Assembly (NCBI GenBank): GCA_020846575.1 | Contig: JADLDQ010000217.1 | Location: forward strand, 1 to 13,563 | Direction of reading: 5' to 3' | Source of the DNA: Burkholderiales bacterium | GTDB taxonomy: Bacteria > Pseudomonadota > Gammaproteobacteria > Burkholderiales > SG8-39 | DNA length: 13,563 nt | Program-made: the position numbers and the translations under genes | The notes under the pieces: model-generated | What the model saw: the letters and a program-made list of their open reading frames with translations, nothing else | The model's database searches: none | What the model was told of the DNA's origin: nothing | Part shown: positions 5,909-13,563 of the stretch, one piece after another | Layout: the number at the start of each line of letters is the position of its first letter | Position numbering within the stretch: the first letter of the stretch is position 1

Positions 5909-7036
5909 GTGGAGCGCTACGAGCGTGCGCTGGCGGCGCTGGCGCATCGCGGGCGCCGCCGCAGCCTCGCGCCGCGCGCGGGCATCGACTTCACCTCGAA
6001 CGACTACCTGGCGCTCGCCGGCGATCCGGCGCTGCGGGACGCGCTCGCCGCGGCGCTCGAGGCGGGGGTGCCCGCCGGCGCCGGCGGATCGCGCCTCTTG
6101 CGCGGCAACCATCCCGAGCACGAGGCGCTGGAGGCCGAAGCCGCGGCCTTCTTCCGCTGCGGGGCGGCGCTGTATTTCGGCGGCGGCTTTCTCGCCAACT
6201 ACGCGCTCCTGTCGCTGCTGCCGCGGCGCGAGGACCTGGTGGTGCACGACGAGCTGATCCACGCGAGCTGCCGCGAGGGCATGCGCGCCGGCGCCGCGCA
6301 ATGCGTGACCGCGCGACACAACGACGCGCAGTCGGTGGACGGGCGCATCGCCGCCTGGCGTGCGGCCGGAGGCGAGGGGCGGCCGTGGATCGTGGTGGAG
6401 AGCCTGTACAGCATGGACGGGGACCGCGCGCCGCTCGCCGACCTCGCGGATATCGCCGCGCGGCGCGAGGCGATGCTGATCATCGACGAGGCGCACGCCA
6501 CCGGCGTGTTCGGTCCGGACGGCCGCGGCCTCGCGGCAGGGCTCGAGGGGCGCGAGGACGTGATCTGCGTGCACACCTGCGGCAAGGCGCTGGGCGCGAT
6601 GGGCGCGCTGGTGTGCGCGCCGGCGCCGCTGGTCGATTACCTGGTCAACCGCAGCCGGCCCTTCATCTACGCCACCGCGCCCTCGCCCCTGATGGCGGTG
6701 GCGGTGCGCGCCGCGCTGCGGGTGCTGCGCGAGCAGCCGCAGCGGCGCGAGGCGCTCGCTGCGCTCATGGATTTCGCCAACCGCAGCCTCGCGCAGCGCT
6801 GTTCGCTGCCCGCGAGCGGCTCGCAGATACTGCCCGTGGTGGTGGGCGAAGGCGCGCGCGCGCTGCGGCTCGCCGAGGCGATGTGCGGGCGAGGGTTCGA
6901 TGTGCGCGGCATCCGGCCGCCGACGGTGCCCGAGGGTACGGCGCGGCTGCGCATCTCGATCACCCTGAACGCGGGCCGCGACGCGGTCGCCGCCATGATC
7001 GAGGCGCTCGAGCGCTCGCTCGGGGAACTGGCGTGA
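5909..7036 (+). CDS. bioF: 8-amino-7-oxononanoate synthase
   Basis: PLP-dependent alpha-oxoamine synthase that condenses pimeloyl-ACP (or -CoA) with L-alanine to give KAPA, the first step of ring assembly. It has 375 residues, slightly shorter than the usual ~385. Clear family blocks: DFTSNDYLALAGDP near the N-terminus, GAGGSRLLRGNHPEHEALE (57-75), DELIHAS (114-120), VESLYSMDGDRAPL (163-176), DEAHATGVFG (193-202) with PLP-contacting Asp193 and His196, and TCGKALGAMG with Schiff-base Lys226. The start is GTG 5909; only a weak GGG-type ribosome site precedes it, so coupling to bioB is likely. Its stop overlaps the bioD start in GTGA (7033-7036). Confidence 0.97.
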   Translation: MERYERALAALAHRGRRRSLAPRAGIDFTSNDYLALAGDPALRDALAAALEAGVPAGAGGSRLLRGNHPEHEALEAEAAAFFRCGAALYFGGGFLANYALLSLLPRREDLVVHDELIHASCREGMRAGAAQCVTARHNDAQSVDGRIAAWRAAGGEGRPWIVVESLYSMDGDRAPLADLADIAARREAMLIIDEAHATGVFGPDGRGLAAGLEGREDVICVHTCGKALGAMGALVCAPAPLVDYLVNRSRPFIYATAPSPLMAVAVRAALRVLREQPQRREALAALMDFANRSLAQRCSLPASGSQILPVVVGEGARALRLAEAMCGRGFDVRGIRPPTVPEGTARLRISITLNAGRDAVAAMIEALERSLGELA

Positions 7037-7665
7037 CCGCGGGGCGCTTCGTGGTGGCGGGCACCGACACCGGCGTGGGCAAGACGGTGTTCGCGGCGGG
7101 CCTCGCGCGGCTGCTGAACGCCGCCTACTTCAAGCCGGTGCAGGCCGGTCTCGACGGCGAGACCGACACGGAGACGGTGCGGCGCCTGACGCGACTGCCG
7201 CAGCGGCATTTCCTGCCCTGCGCGTACCGGTTGCGCATGCCGGCCTCCCCGCACATCGCGGCGCGCGCCGAAGGCGTCGAGATCGACGCGGCGAGGCTCG
7301 CGCCGCCCGCGGATGTCGCCCCGCTGGTGGTGGAGCTGGCGGGCGGCCTCATGGTGCCCCTCACGAGCGAGAGGCTCTTCATCGACCTGCTCGCCGGCTG
7401 GGGGCTGCCGGTGATCCTGTGCGCCCGCACCGGCCTGGGGACCATCAACCATTCGCTGCTCTCGCTCGAGGCCTTGCGGCGCCGCTCGATACCGGTGCAG
7501 GGCATTGCCTTCATCGGGGAATCGAACCCCGGGGTCGAGCACGCCATCGAGCGGCTGGGCGCGGTCCGCCGCCTGGGCTGCCTGCCGCCGCTTGCGCCGC
7601 TGGATCGCGCCAGCCTCGCGGCGGCGTTCGAGCGCTCGTTCCGCCGCGCGGACTTCGGCGGCTGA
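7033..7665 (+). CDS. bioD: Dethiobiotin synthetase
   Basis: ATP-dependent carboxylase that closes the ureido ring of DAPA with CO2 to give dethiobiotin. It has 210 residues, at the short end of the family (usually 220-240). The P-loop GTDTGVGKT is at residues 10-18, followed by YFKPVQAG with catalytic-type Lys34 and VVELAGGLMVPL (99-110), which corresponds to the VEGAGG substrate/Mg loop. The GTG start at 7033 overlaps the bioF stop by 4 bases (GTGA), a typical translational coupling. The longer open frame running upstream to 5104 is off-frame sequence within bioB and bioF. bioA follows 13 bases after its stop. Confidence 0.95.
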   Translation: MTAGRFVVAGTDTGVGKTVFAAGLARLLNAAYFKPVQAGLDGETDTETVRRLTRLPQRHFLPCAYRLRMPASPHIAARAEGVEIDAARLAPPADVAPLVVELAGGLMVPLTSERLFIDLLAGWGLPVILCARTGLGTINHSLLSLEALRRRSIPVQGIAFIGESNPGVEHAIERLGAVRRLGCLPPLAPLDRASLAAAFERSFRRADFGG

Positions 7666-7678
7666 GGGCGGGCCGGGC

Positions 7679-8935
7679 ATGCCCCTGTGGCATCCCTTCA
7701 CCCAGCACGGCCTCGACCCGGTGATGACGCCGGTCGCGCGCGCCGAGGGCGCCTGCCTCTACACGCCCGAGGGCCGGCGCATCGTCGACGCCATCGCTTC
7801 CTGGTGGGTGGTCACGCACGGGCACTGCCACCCGCGCATCGTCGCCGCCGCGCGCGAGCAGGCGGGACGCCTGGACCAGGTGATCTTCGCCGGCCACACC
7901 CACGAGCCCGCCGAAACGCTGGCGCGGCGTCTGGCGGCGGTGGCGCCGCGAGGTCTCGAATACGTCTTTCTCTCCGACAGCGGCTCCACCGCCGTCGAAG
8001 TGGCGCTCAAGATGGCGCTCGGCTACTTCCTGCACACCGGGCGTCCCCGGCACCGCATCCTCGCGCTGGAGCACGGCTACCACGGCGACACCGTGGGCGG
8101 GATGTCGCTCGGCGCGCGCGGCGTGTTCAACGCGCCCTACGCGCCGCTGCTGTTCGAAGTGGGCCGCGTGCCGTTTCCCGGCGAAGGCGCCGCGCAGCGC
8201 ACGCTCGACGCGCTGGAGGCGCAGTGCCGCGCGGGCGAGGTGGCGGCCTTCATCGTCGAGCCCCTGGTGCTGGGCGCCGGCGGCATGCGCATGTACGCAC
8301 CGCAGGTGCTGCGCGAGATGAAGCGGGTGTGCGAGGCGTACGGCGTGCTGTTCGTCGCCGACGAGGTGATGACCGGCTGGGGGCGCACCGGGACGCTGTT
8401 CGCCTGCGAGCAGGCGGGCATCGCCCCGGACATCGCCTGCCTCGCCAAGGGCATCACCGGGGGCCTGCTGCCGCTCGCGGCGACGCTCGCACGCGCGGAG
8501 ATCTTCGCGGCGCACCGCTCGCGCGATCGCGGCAAGACGTTTTTTCATTCCAGCTCCTACACCGCCAACCCGATCGCCTGCGCGGCGGCCGTGGCCAACC
8601 TGGAGGTCTGGGAGCACGAGCCGGTGCGCGAGCGCATCCAGGCCATCGCGGCCCACCACGCGCGGCGGCTGGAGTCCTTGCGCGGCGACGCGCGCTTCTC
8701 CGGGGTGCGCGCCACCGGCACCATCGCGGCGCTCGACCTGGCCGTGCCCGACCCCGGCTACCTTGCCGGCATCGGGCCGCGCCTGGCCGGGTTCTTCGCG
8801 GGACGCGGGCTGCTGCTGCGGCCCCTGGGCAACACCGTCTACGTGCTGCCGCCGTACTGCATCAGCGCGCGCGACCTGGACCAGATCTACGAGGCCATCG
8901 ATGAGGCCGCGGCGCTGTTCTGCGGCGAGCCCTGA
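7679..8935 (+). CDS. bioA: Adenosylmethionine-8-amino-7-oxononanoate aminotransferase
   Basis: Class III PLP aminotransferase that converts KAPA to DAPA, normally with SAM as amino donor. It has 418 residues, about the usual length. Family blocks: MPLWHPFTQH at the N-terminus (BioA WHPFTQ signature), ASWWVVTHGHCHP (40-52), FLSDSGSTAVEVALKMA (97-113), EHGYHGDTVGGMS (131-143), FIVEPLVLGAGGM (191-203), ADEVMTGWGRTG (227-238) with Asp228, and LAKGITGG with PLP Lys257. ATG 7679 is preceded by a GAGGGCGGG purine-rich stretch. It ends the bioBFDA cluster. Order B-F-D-A on one strand differs from the divergent bioA/bioBFCD arrangement of E. coli. Confidence 0.97.
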   Translation: MPLWHPFTQHGLDPVMTPVARAEGACLYTPEGRRIVDAIASWWVVTHGHCHPRIVAAAREQAGRLDQVIFAGHTHEPAETLARRLAAVAPRGLEYVFLSDSGSTAVEVALKMALGYFLHTGRPRHRILALEHGYHGDTVGGMSLGARGVFNAPYAPLLFEVGRVPFPGEGAAQRTLDALEAQCRAGEVAAFIVEPLVLGAGGMRMYAPQVLREMKRVCEAYGVLFVADEVMTGWGRTGTLFACEQAGIAPDIACLAKGITGGLLPLAATLARAEIFAAHRSRDRGKTFFHSSSYTANPIACAAAVANLEVWEHEPVRERIQAIAAHHARRLESLRGDARFSGVRATGTIAALDLAVPDPGYLAGIGPRLAGFFAGRGLLLRPLGNTVYVLPPYCISARDLDQIYEAIDEAAALFCGEP

Positions 8936-8959
8936 GCCGCGGCCCGCGGCGGCCGCCGC
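8936..8959. terminator. GC palindromes filling the gap between converging genes
   Basis: The 24-base gap between bioA and the EAL gene consists of two overlapping dyads: GCCGCG-GCC-CGCGGC (8936-8950) and the 14-bp palindrome GCGGCGGCCGCCGC (8946-8959). They may act as a shared transcription stop, though neither strand has a T-tract. Confidence 0.35.
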
Positions 8960-9772
8960 TCAGGGGGCGAGTTCGGCGAGCGGGGCGGGACGCGACAGGC
9001 CATAACCCTGCGCGTAGTTGACGCCCATGTCCGCCAGCAGGTTCAGCGTCGCCTGATCCTCGACGAACTCGGCGATGGTCTCGATACCCGCGAGCTGGCA
9101 CACGCGGTTGAGCGCCTTGACCTTGCCCTGCGTCGCCTTGTCTCGGCCTATCTCGCGGACCAGGGCGCCGTCGATCTTGAGGAAGTTCGCCGACACCGCC
9201 TGGATGGCCTTGAAAGACACCGACTGCCGGCCGACCGAACCGATGGCGATACGGCAGCCCATCTGCTGCAGGGTGCGGGTGATCGGCAGCAGCACCTCGG
9301 CGCGGGCGAGCAGTTCGCCCTCGGGGATCTCGAAGCACAGGATGTCCGCACCGGCGCCGTTGCGCTCGAGCTGCTCGGCGAGGTAGTCGGGCAGCTGCGG
9401 ATCCGCGAGCGTCAGTGCGTCCGCGTTGACGCTGAAGCGCATCGGGCGCCCGGCGCCGTGTCCGGCGAACCACTCGATCACCGAGCGCATGACCCAGCGA
9501 TCCAGTTCCGGCAGCCTGCCGAAATACTCGACCACCGGCAGGAACTCGCCCGGCGGTGTGAGGTGCCGCTCCTCGTCCTCGAACCGCACCAGGACCTCGA
9601 CGAAGGTGCGGGAGGTGAACTCCGCCGAGAGCGGCCGGATGCGCTGCTGGAAGAGCAGGAACTTGTCCTGGGCGAAGGCCTGTTCGAGGCGCTCGCGCGG
9701 GTTGTCCCAACCGGTCAGGTTGCCGATCAGGGATTCGAGGTAGCGCTGGCGGGAGGGGTCTTCGTTCGTCAC
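8960..9772 (-). CDS. EAL-domain protein with degenerate active site
   Basis: Soluble EAL-domain protein of 270 residues related to c-di-GMP phosphodiesterases, with no visible sensor or membrane segment. The EAL motif is EVL (Glu59), the Asn ligand is in FSVNADALT (Asn116), FEIPEG keeps Glu148, FLKIDGALV keeps Lys199, IAEFVED supplies Glu235, and YAQGYGLSRP keeps Gln255. The metal-binding DDFG motif, however, is replaced by GSVG (178-181, in MGCRIAIGSVGRQS). Loss of both Asp residues predicts little or no phosphodiesterase activity, so it may bind c-di-GMP or a partner protein. The start is taken as GTG 9772-9770 (VTNEDPSRQRYLES...). No clear Shine-Dalgarno precedes it, and the 45 upstream codons are Arg/Pro-rich and unlike the domain. 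It converges on bioA. A TAAGAT (9828-9823 on the - strand) could be its -10. Confidence 0.83.
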   Translation of the reverse strand: MTNEDPSRQRYLESLIGNLTGWDNPRERLEQAFAQDKFLLFQQRIRPLSAEFTSRTFVEVLVRFEDEERHLTPPGEFLPVVEYFGRLPELDRWVMRSVIEWFAGHGAGRPMRFSVNADALTLADPQLPDYLAEQLERNGAGADILCFEIPEGELLARAEVLLPITRTLQQMGCRIAIGSVGRQSVSFKAIQAVSANFLKIDGALVREIGRDKATQGKVKALNRVCQLAGIETIAEFVEDQATLNLLADMGVNYAQGYGLSRPAPLAELAP

Positions 9773-9860
9773 GGGTAAGGGCGTTCGGGTGACGGCATGC
9801 CGCGCGCGGGAACGGCGCCGGCATCTTAGCACCGGGAGGGGACACGGGCGCAGGGCGAGG

Positions 9861-9896
9861 GCCTGCCGGCGTTCCGAGTCGGGACCTGCGGCAGGC
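9861..9896. terminator. Inverted repeat downstream of the KimA-like gene
   Basis: GCCTGCCG (9861-9868) and CGGCAGGC (9889-9896) are perfect 8-base inverted arms separated by 20 bases, in the 184-base gap between the permease and EAL genes (both - strand). It could stop permease transcription or act in the EAL gene's upstream region. No T-tract is seen. Confidence 0.3.
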
Positions 9897-9956
9897 GATG
9901 CCGCCATCCCGGAACGTGGCCGCCGGCAGGGCGGGCGCCGGGAGCGCGCGGCAGGG

Positions 9957-11924
9957 CTAGACCGCGATCTTCATCGGCAGGATGACCATCTGCAGGCCGC
10001 GCAGGTGAAACTGGCGCTGCAGCACCAGGGCCGCCTGGTTGTGCAGCAGTTGCACGAACCAGTTGTCGTGGCGGAACACGAGTTTGGAGGCGAAGAAGAT
10101 GGAATTGGGAAACTCGGCGCAGACGCGCTCGGCGAGTCCGGTGAATTCGTCGATCGGATCGGTGCCGAAGGACAGGTAGGACTTCGCCGCCCAGCCCTTG
10201 CTGTGGCAGAAGTTCACGAAGTACGACAGCGCCGAGTTGGCCTCGGTCTTGAGTGCCTCCAGCTCGTCGCTGCCGCCGTAGCTGCGCGAATCCACGGTGC
10301 GGGCGTTGACGAACACGAAATTGCGGAAGTGACCGGGAAACATGCGGTTCACCCACAAGAGGGCGTGCATCCCGCCGCCACGGCTGGAGCCGACCAGGAA
10401 TACCGCGGTCGGCGCGTCGGATTCGAGCGCCGGCGGCCGGGTGATACTGCCGAAGGGCAGGCCCGAGAAGGTCTCGTCGATGTTGCGGATCTGGGTGCGG
10501 GTCCAGTCGTAGTGGCGCCGCACCGACACGCACAGCGCGACGATGGCGGCGATGATGAGCAGGGCGAGCAAGCCGCCGTCGAAGAAGCGCTGGGTGATCA
10601 GCATCGCGAAGATGCCGGCGCAGATCGCAAAGCCGGTCCCCGAAAGGAGAAAGCGCCGCATCCAGATCGGCTGGCTGCGATGGCGCCACCAGTAGGTGCA
10701 CAGGCCATACAGCGAGACGGCGAAGGTGAGGAACACCGACACGCTGTACAGCACCACCAGCACACTCACGTCGCCCCGCGTCAGCAGCAGCACCGCGAGC
10801 GCGGCCACGCCCATCAGCAGGATGCCGTTCTCCGTCACCAGCCGGGTGGAAAGGTAGCGGAACTTGTGCGGGACCCAGGAATCGGCCGCCATGTTGGAGA
10901 GCACCGCGGGCCCGCCGAGGAACCCGGTGTTGGCCGCGACGAACAGCAGCCCCGCCTCCAGCGCCAGCACCAGCAGGATGGCGCCGTCCACCGTCCAGCG
11001 GCTCTCCCAGCCGAAGCTCTCGATGATGGCGCCGAACACCACGGCGTTGAGCGTCCTGCCTTCCTCGGGGCGCGCGTCCCACAGCAGGTACAGCAGGATG
11101 ATCCCCCCGGCGGTGAGCGCGAGCGACACGGCCATGTAGAGCATGGTCATCTTGCCGGTATGCACCCGCGGCTCGGCGAGCACGTTGACGTTGTTGGAGA
11201 CCGCCTCCAGCCCGGTGTAGGTGCCGCCGCCCTGAGAGTAGGCGAGCAGCAGCATCGCGGCGGCGCCGGTCCAGCCGATCTGGCCGGAGAGCGAGACCGT
11301 CTCCGAGACCGTCGCCGGGATGAGCGTGGAGAATTCGCCCGCGTGCGCCGCGACGCCGTACACGATCAGCGCCAGGTGGGTGACGATGAAGCCGAGGAAC
11401 ACCGGCAGCAGCACCTTGATGCTCTCCTTCATCCCGCGCAGATTGAGCCCGGTGAGCGCCGCGATGATGGTCATCCCGACAGGGACCTTGTAGTTCTGAA
11501 GGCCTACCGGCAGCAGCGAGAACAGCGCATCCACGCCGCTCGCCACCGAAATCGCGACGGTGAGCACGTAGTCGACGACGAGCGCCGCCCCGGCCGCCAG
11601 CCCCGCATGGGGACCGATCAGCCGCGTGGCCACGCGGTAGCCTCCGCCGCCGGTGGGGAACAGTTCGATCACCTGGTTGTAGGCGAGCGCGATCACGAAC
11701 ACCGTGACCGCGGTCGCCAGGGCAAGGTACAGCCCCAGGTGCGCGTGCTCGCCCAGGGCGCGGAAGGCCTCCTCGGGCCCGTAGCAGGAGGCAGAGATGC
11801 CGTCCGCGCCCAGCCCGACCCAGGCGAAGAACGCCGCCAGCGCGATGTGCTGGCGGGTGCGCGGATTCATCGGGTCCAGCGGCGCGCCGAACAGGCGCCG
11901 TCGGATGGCGGCGACGGTTGCCAC
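9957..11924 (-). CDS. KimA-like APC-superfamily permease, probable K+ importer
   Basis: Inner-membrane permease of 655 residues. The N-terminal ~470 residues contain about 12 hydrophobic helices. Signature stretches recall the KimA group of proton-coupled K+ importers in the APC superfamily: GLGADGISASCYGPEEAFRALG, then ELFPTGGGGYRVATRLIG, VDYVLTVAISVASGVDALFS and LNLRGMKESIKVLLPVFLGFIVTH. The C-terminal ~170 residues are soluble, beginning after RRHYDWTRTQIRNIDE, with TAVFLVGSSRGGGMHALLWVN followed by an alpha/beta fold, as in KimA's cytoplasmic regulatory domain. The start is GTG 11924-11922 with the purine-poor gap of only 3 bases after the TPR gene's stop, so the two genes are probably co-transcribed. 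Substrate K+ is inferred from family resemblance; an amino-acid substrate cannot be excluded. Confidence 0.8.
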   Translation of the reverse strand: MATVAAIRRRLFGAPLDPMNPRTRQHIALAAFFAWVGLGADGISASCYGPEEAFRALGEHAHLGLYLALATAVTVFVIALAYNQVIELFPTGGGGYRVATRLIGPHAGLAAGAALVVDYVLTVAISVASGVDALFSLLPVGLQNYKVPVGMTIIAALTGLNLRGMKESIKVLLPVFLGFIVTHLALIVYGVAAHAGEFSTLIPATVSETVSLSGQIGWTGAAAMLLLAYSQGGGTYTGLEAVSNNVNVLAEPRVHTGKMTMLYMAVSLALTAGGIILLYLLWDARPEEGRTLNAVVFGAIIESFGWESRWTVDGAILLVLALEAGLLFVAANTGFLGGPAVLSNMAADSWVPHKFRYLSTRLVTENGILLMGVAALAVLLLTRGDVSVLVVLYSVSVFLTFAVSLYGLCTYWWRHRSQPIWMRRFLLSGTGFAICAGIFAMLITQRFFDGGLLALLIIAAIVALCVSVRRHYDWTRTQIRNIDETFSGLPFGSITRPPALESDAPTAVFLVGSSRGGGMHALLWVNRMFPGHFRNFVFVNARTVDSRSYGGSDELEALKTEANSALSYFVNFCHSKGWAAKSYLSFGTDPIDEFTGLAERVCAEFPNSIFFASKLVFRHDNWFVQLLHNQAALVLQRQFHLRGLQMVILPMKIAV

Positions 11925-11927
11925 GGG

Positions 11928-12356
11928 CTAGCGCCCGCCCCCGTGCGCCGATCCCGGAAGCGCCTTGTCCAACCGGCGCGCGAATACCTTCATCTCCCTG
12001 GCGGCCTGGATATCGCCGCGGGCCTGCGCCGCCTCGATGCCCTCGCGGTACGCCTGCAGGGCATCGCCGGGACGGCCGCAGTCGGTGAGCGCGCGCCCGA
12101 GCAGCTTCCAGGCCGCCGAGTAGGAACGGTCGCGTTCCAGGGCCTCGCGCAGCCGTTCGGCCGCCCGCTCGGGTTCCCCGGCTTTCAGGTGTTCGCTGCC
12201 GAGGCAATAGCGCAGCAGCGCGCCATCGCGCGGGGTGCCGATCAGCTTTTCCAGGTTCTGGATGACGGTGAAGGACAAGGGCGCAGAGCGAACGCGGGCG
12301 GGCGCCGCCGCCTGCGGTGGGCTAAATTCGATGCGCCATTCTAGAACGGTTGCCAC
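11928..12356 (-). CDS. Small TPR-repeat protein
   Basis: Up to 142 residues from GTG 12356-12354. The conserved part begins at SFTVIQNLEKLIGTPRDGALLRYCLG, so the TTG at 12278-12276 (116 residues) is a credible alternative start; the 26 residues before it are Pro/Ala-rich. Two TPR-like helix pairs are visible: GALLRYCLGSEHLKAGEPERAAERLREALERD, then SAAWKLLGRALTDCGRPGDALQAYREGIEAA, followed by a charged helix GDIQAAREMKVFARRLDKAL. Cytosolic, probably a protein-interaction adaptor. It lies 3 bases upstream of the permease gene and is divergent from recG, only 11 bases away if GTG 12356 is used. Specific partner unknown. Confidence 0.75.
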   Translation of the reverse strand: MATVLEWRIEFSPPQAAAPARVRSAPLSFTVIQNLEKLIGTPRDGALLRYCLGSEHLKAGEPERAAERLREALERDRSYSAAWKLLGRALTDCGRPGDALQAYREGIEAAQARGDIQAAREMKVFARRLDKALPGSAHGGGR

Positions 12357-12367
12357 GCCCGGACGCG

Positions 12368-13563
12368 ATGTGTCCTGCCCCCCGAAGCGCCCGCAAGCGG
12401 GTCTCGGCGCCCTCGGCGGCGCCTGCGGAGAAGCCGCGCTCGGGACGCGCCGCCGCCGCGGGCGACGCGCTTGCCGCGAAGCTCGCCCGGCTCGGCATCC
12501 GGCGGGATCTCGACCGGGTGCTGCACCTGCCGCTGCGCTACGAGGACGAGACGCGCGTCACGCCGATCGCCGCGGCGGCCACTGGAGTGCCGGTGCAGAT
12601 CGAGGGACGGCTGGTCTCGGTGGAGATCGCCTTGCGCCCGCGCCGGCACCTCATCGCGCGCGTTGCCGACGCGAGCGGCGAGGCGGTGCTGCGCTTCCTC
12701 AACTTCTACGGCAGCCAGCACAAGGCGCTCCAGGCGGCCCTGTCGCAGGGGCTGCGCGTGCGCGCCTTCGGCGAGATCCGCCCGGGGTTCTTCGGCGGCG
12801 AGATGATCCACCCGCGCTACCGGGTGCTGCGCGGCGAGGTTCCGCTGCCGCGCGCGCTCACGCCGGTATACCCGGTGACCGCGGGTCTGTCGCAGGCGGT
12901 GGTGCGCCAGCTGATCGAGCAGGCGCTGGCGCGCGCCGCGCTGGAGGATACGCTGCCGCAGCCGCCGCTCGAATCGCTGCGGCTCCCGGCTTTCCGCGAG
13001 GCGGTGCTCGCCCTGCACCACCTCGACCCGGAGGCGGACGTGGTCGCGCTCGCCGATCGCAGCCACCCGGCGTGGCGGCGGATGAAGTTCGACGAGCTGC
13101 TCGCGCAGCAGCTGTCGATGCGCAGGCACTACCGCGAGCGCAGGGCGAGGGCCGCCGCCCCGCTGCGCGGTCCGGGAGCGCTCGAAGGCTCGCTCCTGGC
13201 CGCGCTGCCCTTCCGCCTCACCGGGGCCCAGGAGCGCGCCTGGCGCGAGATCGGGGCGGACCTCGCGCAGCCGCACCCCATGCACCGCCTGCTCCAGGGC
13301 GACGTCGGCAGCGGCAAGACCATCGTCTCGGCGCTCGCGGCGCTGCGCGCGGCGCACAGCGGATTCCCGCCCGCGGTGATGGCGCCCACCGAGATCCTCG
13401 CCGAGCAGCACCTGCGCAAGTTCACCGAATGGCTCGCGCCGCTCGGCGTGACCATCGCCTGGCTCTCGGGCAGTCAGGCGAAGGCGGAGCGCGCCGCGGC
13501 GCTGCGCGACATCGCCGCGGGCGCGGCACAGGTGGCGATCGGCACCCACGCCCTGTTTCAGCA
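12368..13563 (+). CDS. recG: ATP-dependent DNA helicase RecG, 3' partial
   Basis: Branch-migrating helicase that remodels stalled replication forks and Holliday junctions. 398 complete codons are visible of an expected ~690. ATG 12368 opens the frame; after a basic, Ala/Pro-rich leader the family start follows: LARLGIRRDLDRVLHLPLRYEDETRVTPI, then the OB-fold wedge domain (IEGRLVSVEIALRPRRHLIARVADASGEAVLRFLNFY). The helicase core begins with FRLTGAQERAWREIGADL, Walker A LLQGDVGSGKTIVSALAAL and motif Ia MAPTEILAEQHLRKF, and the window ends in motif-Ib territory at GTHALFQ. The DEAH box and motifs IV-VI lie outside. It is divergent from the TPR gene, and the shared promoter region is very short. 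A TAAATT at 12323-12328 could be its -10. Confidence 0.96.
   Translation, partial: MCPAPRSARKRVSAPSAAPAEKPRSGRAAAAGDALAAKLARLGIRRDLDRVLHLPLRYEDETRVTPIAAAATGVPVQIEGRLVSVEIALRPRRHLIARVADASGEAVLRFLNFYGSQHKALQAALSQGLRVRAFGEIRPGFFGGEMIHPRYRVLRGEVPLPRALTPVYPVTAGLSQAVVRQLIEQALARAALEDTLPQPPLESLRLPAFREAVLALHHLDPEADVVALADRSHPAWRRMKFDELLAQQLSMRRHYRERRARAAAPLRGPGALEGSLLAALPFRLTGAQERAWREIGADLAQPHPMHRLLQGDVGSGKTIVSALAALRAAHSGFPPAVMAPTEILAEQHLRKFTEWLAPLGVTIAWLSGSQAKAERAAALRDIAAGAAQVAIGTHALFQ

Noticed and set aside
5104..7032. A long + strand frame joined to bioD
   Set aside because: Upstream of 7033 it is an Arg/Ala-rich off-frame reading of bioB and bioF. The GTG at 7033 with the P-loop just after it is the true BioD start.
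9789..12344. An 851-codon + strand open frame
   Set aside because: It is antisense to the KimA-like and TPR genes and His/Arg/Gln-rich, as expected of the complement of GC-rich coding DNA.
12341..13549. A - strand open frame opposite recG
   Set aside because: The + strand encodes RecG with clear helicase motifs; the antisense product has no recognisable domain.
1..13563. CRISPR arrays, insertion sequences or integrase genes
   Set aside because: No regularly spaced repeats, transposase motifs or terminal inverted repeats were seen.

Overview
The window is GC-rich and gene-dense. Its gene content (a bioBFDA biotin cluster, an EAL-domain protein, a KimA-like permease, a CsgG-like exported protein and recG) suggests a proteobacterium, most likely beta or gamma. 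The sequence alone does not settle the genus. Both edges cut genes: an MFS transporter on the left (no start) and recG on the right (no end).

Left part (1-3470, + strand): a 3'-partial MFS transporter, then a 398-base gap rich in inverted repeats, then a compact three-gene operon. The operon has a clear promoter (TTGACA, 17 bases, TTCAAT) overlapped by a 24-bp operator-like dyad with 8-base arms. Its genes are (i) an ArsR-type winged-helix regulator fused to a rhodanese domain, (ii) a small class I SAM methyltransferase overlapping it by 16 bases, and (iii) an ArsM/AS3MT-like SAM methyltransferase. The third gene is the most notable in the window. Its frame is interrupted by one TGA at 3297-3299 and then continues in the same frame for 56 more codons to a normal stop at 3470. 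The continuation reads as the expected C-terminal part of the family. The TGA falls where relatives have the metalloid-binding Cys of the C-(I/L)-(A/G)-G-A-L type motif. A stem-loop with a G in the second loop position begins its loop 16 bases after the TGA, as a bacterial SECIS element requires. I therefore read it as a selenoprotein of 259 residues with Sec203. The operon looks like a thiol/persulfide- or metalloid-sensing unit controlling methylation of a metalloid or chalcogen, but the substrate is unknown.

Middle (3593-8935): a hairpin terminator candidate, then on the - strand an exported CsgG-like protein with a C-terminal SH3-like domain. Divergent from it is bioB-bioF-bioD-bioA on the + strand, tightly spaced and presumably one transcript, covering the four steps from pimeloyl-ACP/CoA to biotin. 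bioC and bioH are not present here.

Right part (8960-13563): three - strand genes (an EAL-domain protein with a degenerate active site, a KimA-like APC permease with a C-terminal cytoplasmic domain, and a small TPR protein), then divergent recG on the + strand running off the edge. Most other long open frames are antisense or off-frame shadows caused by the high GC content.
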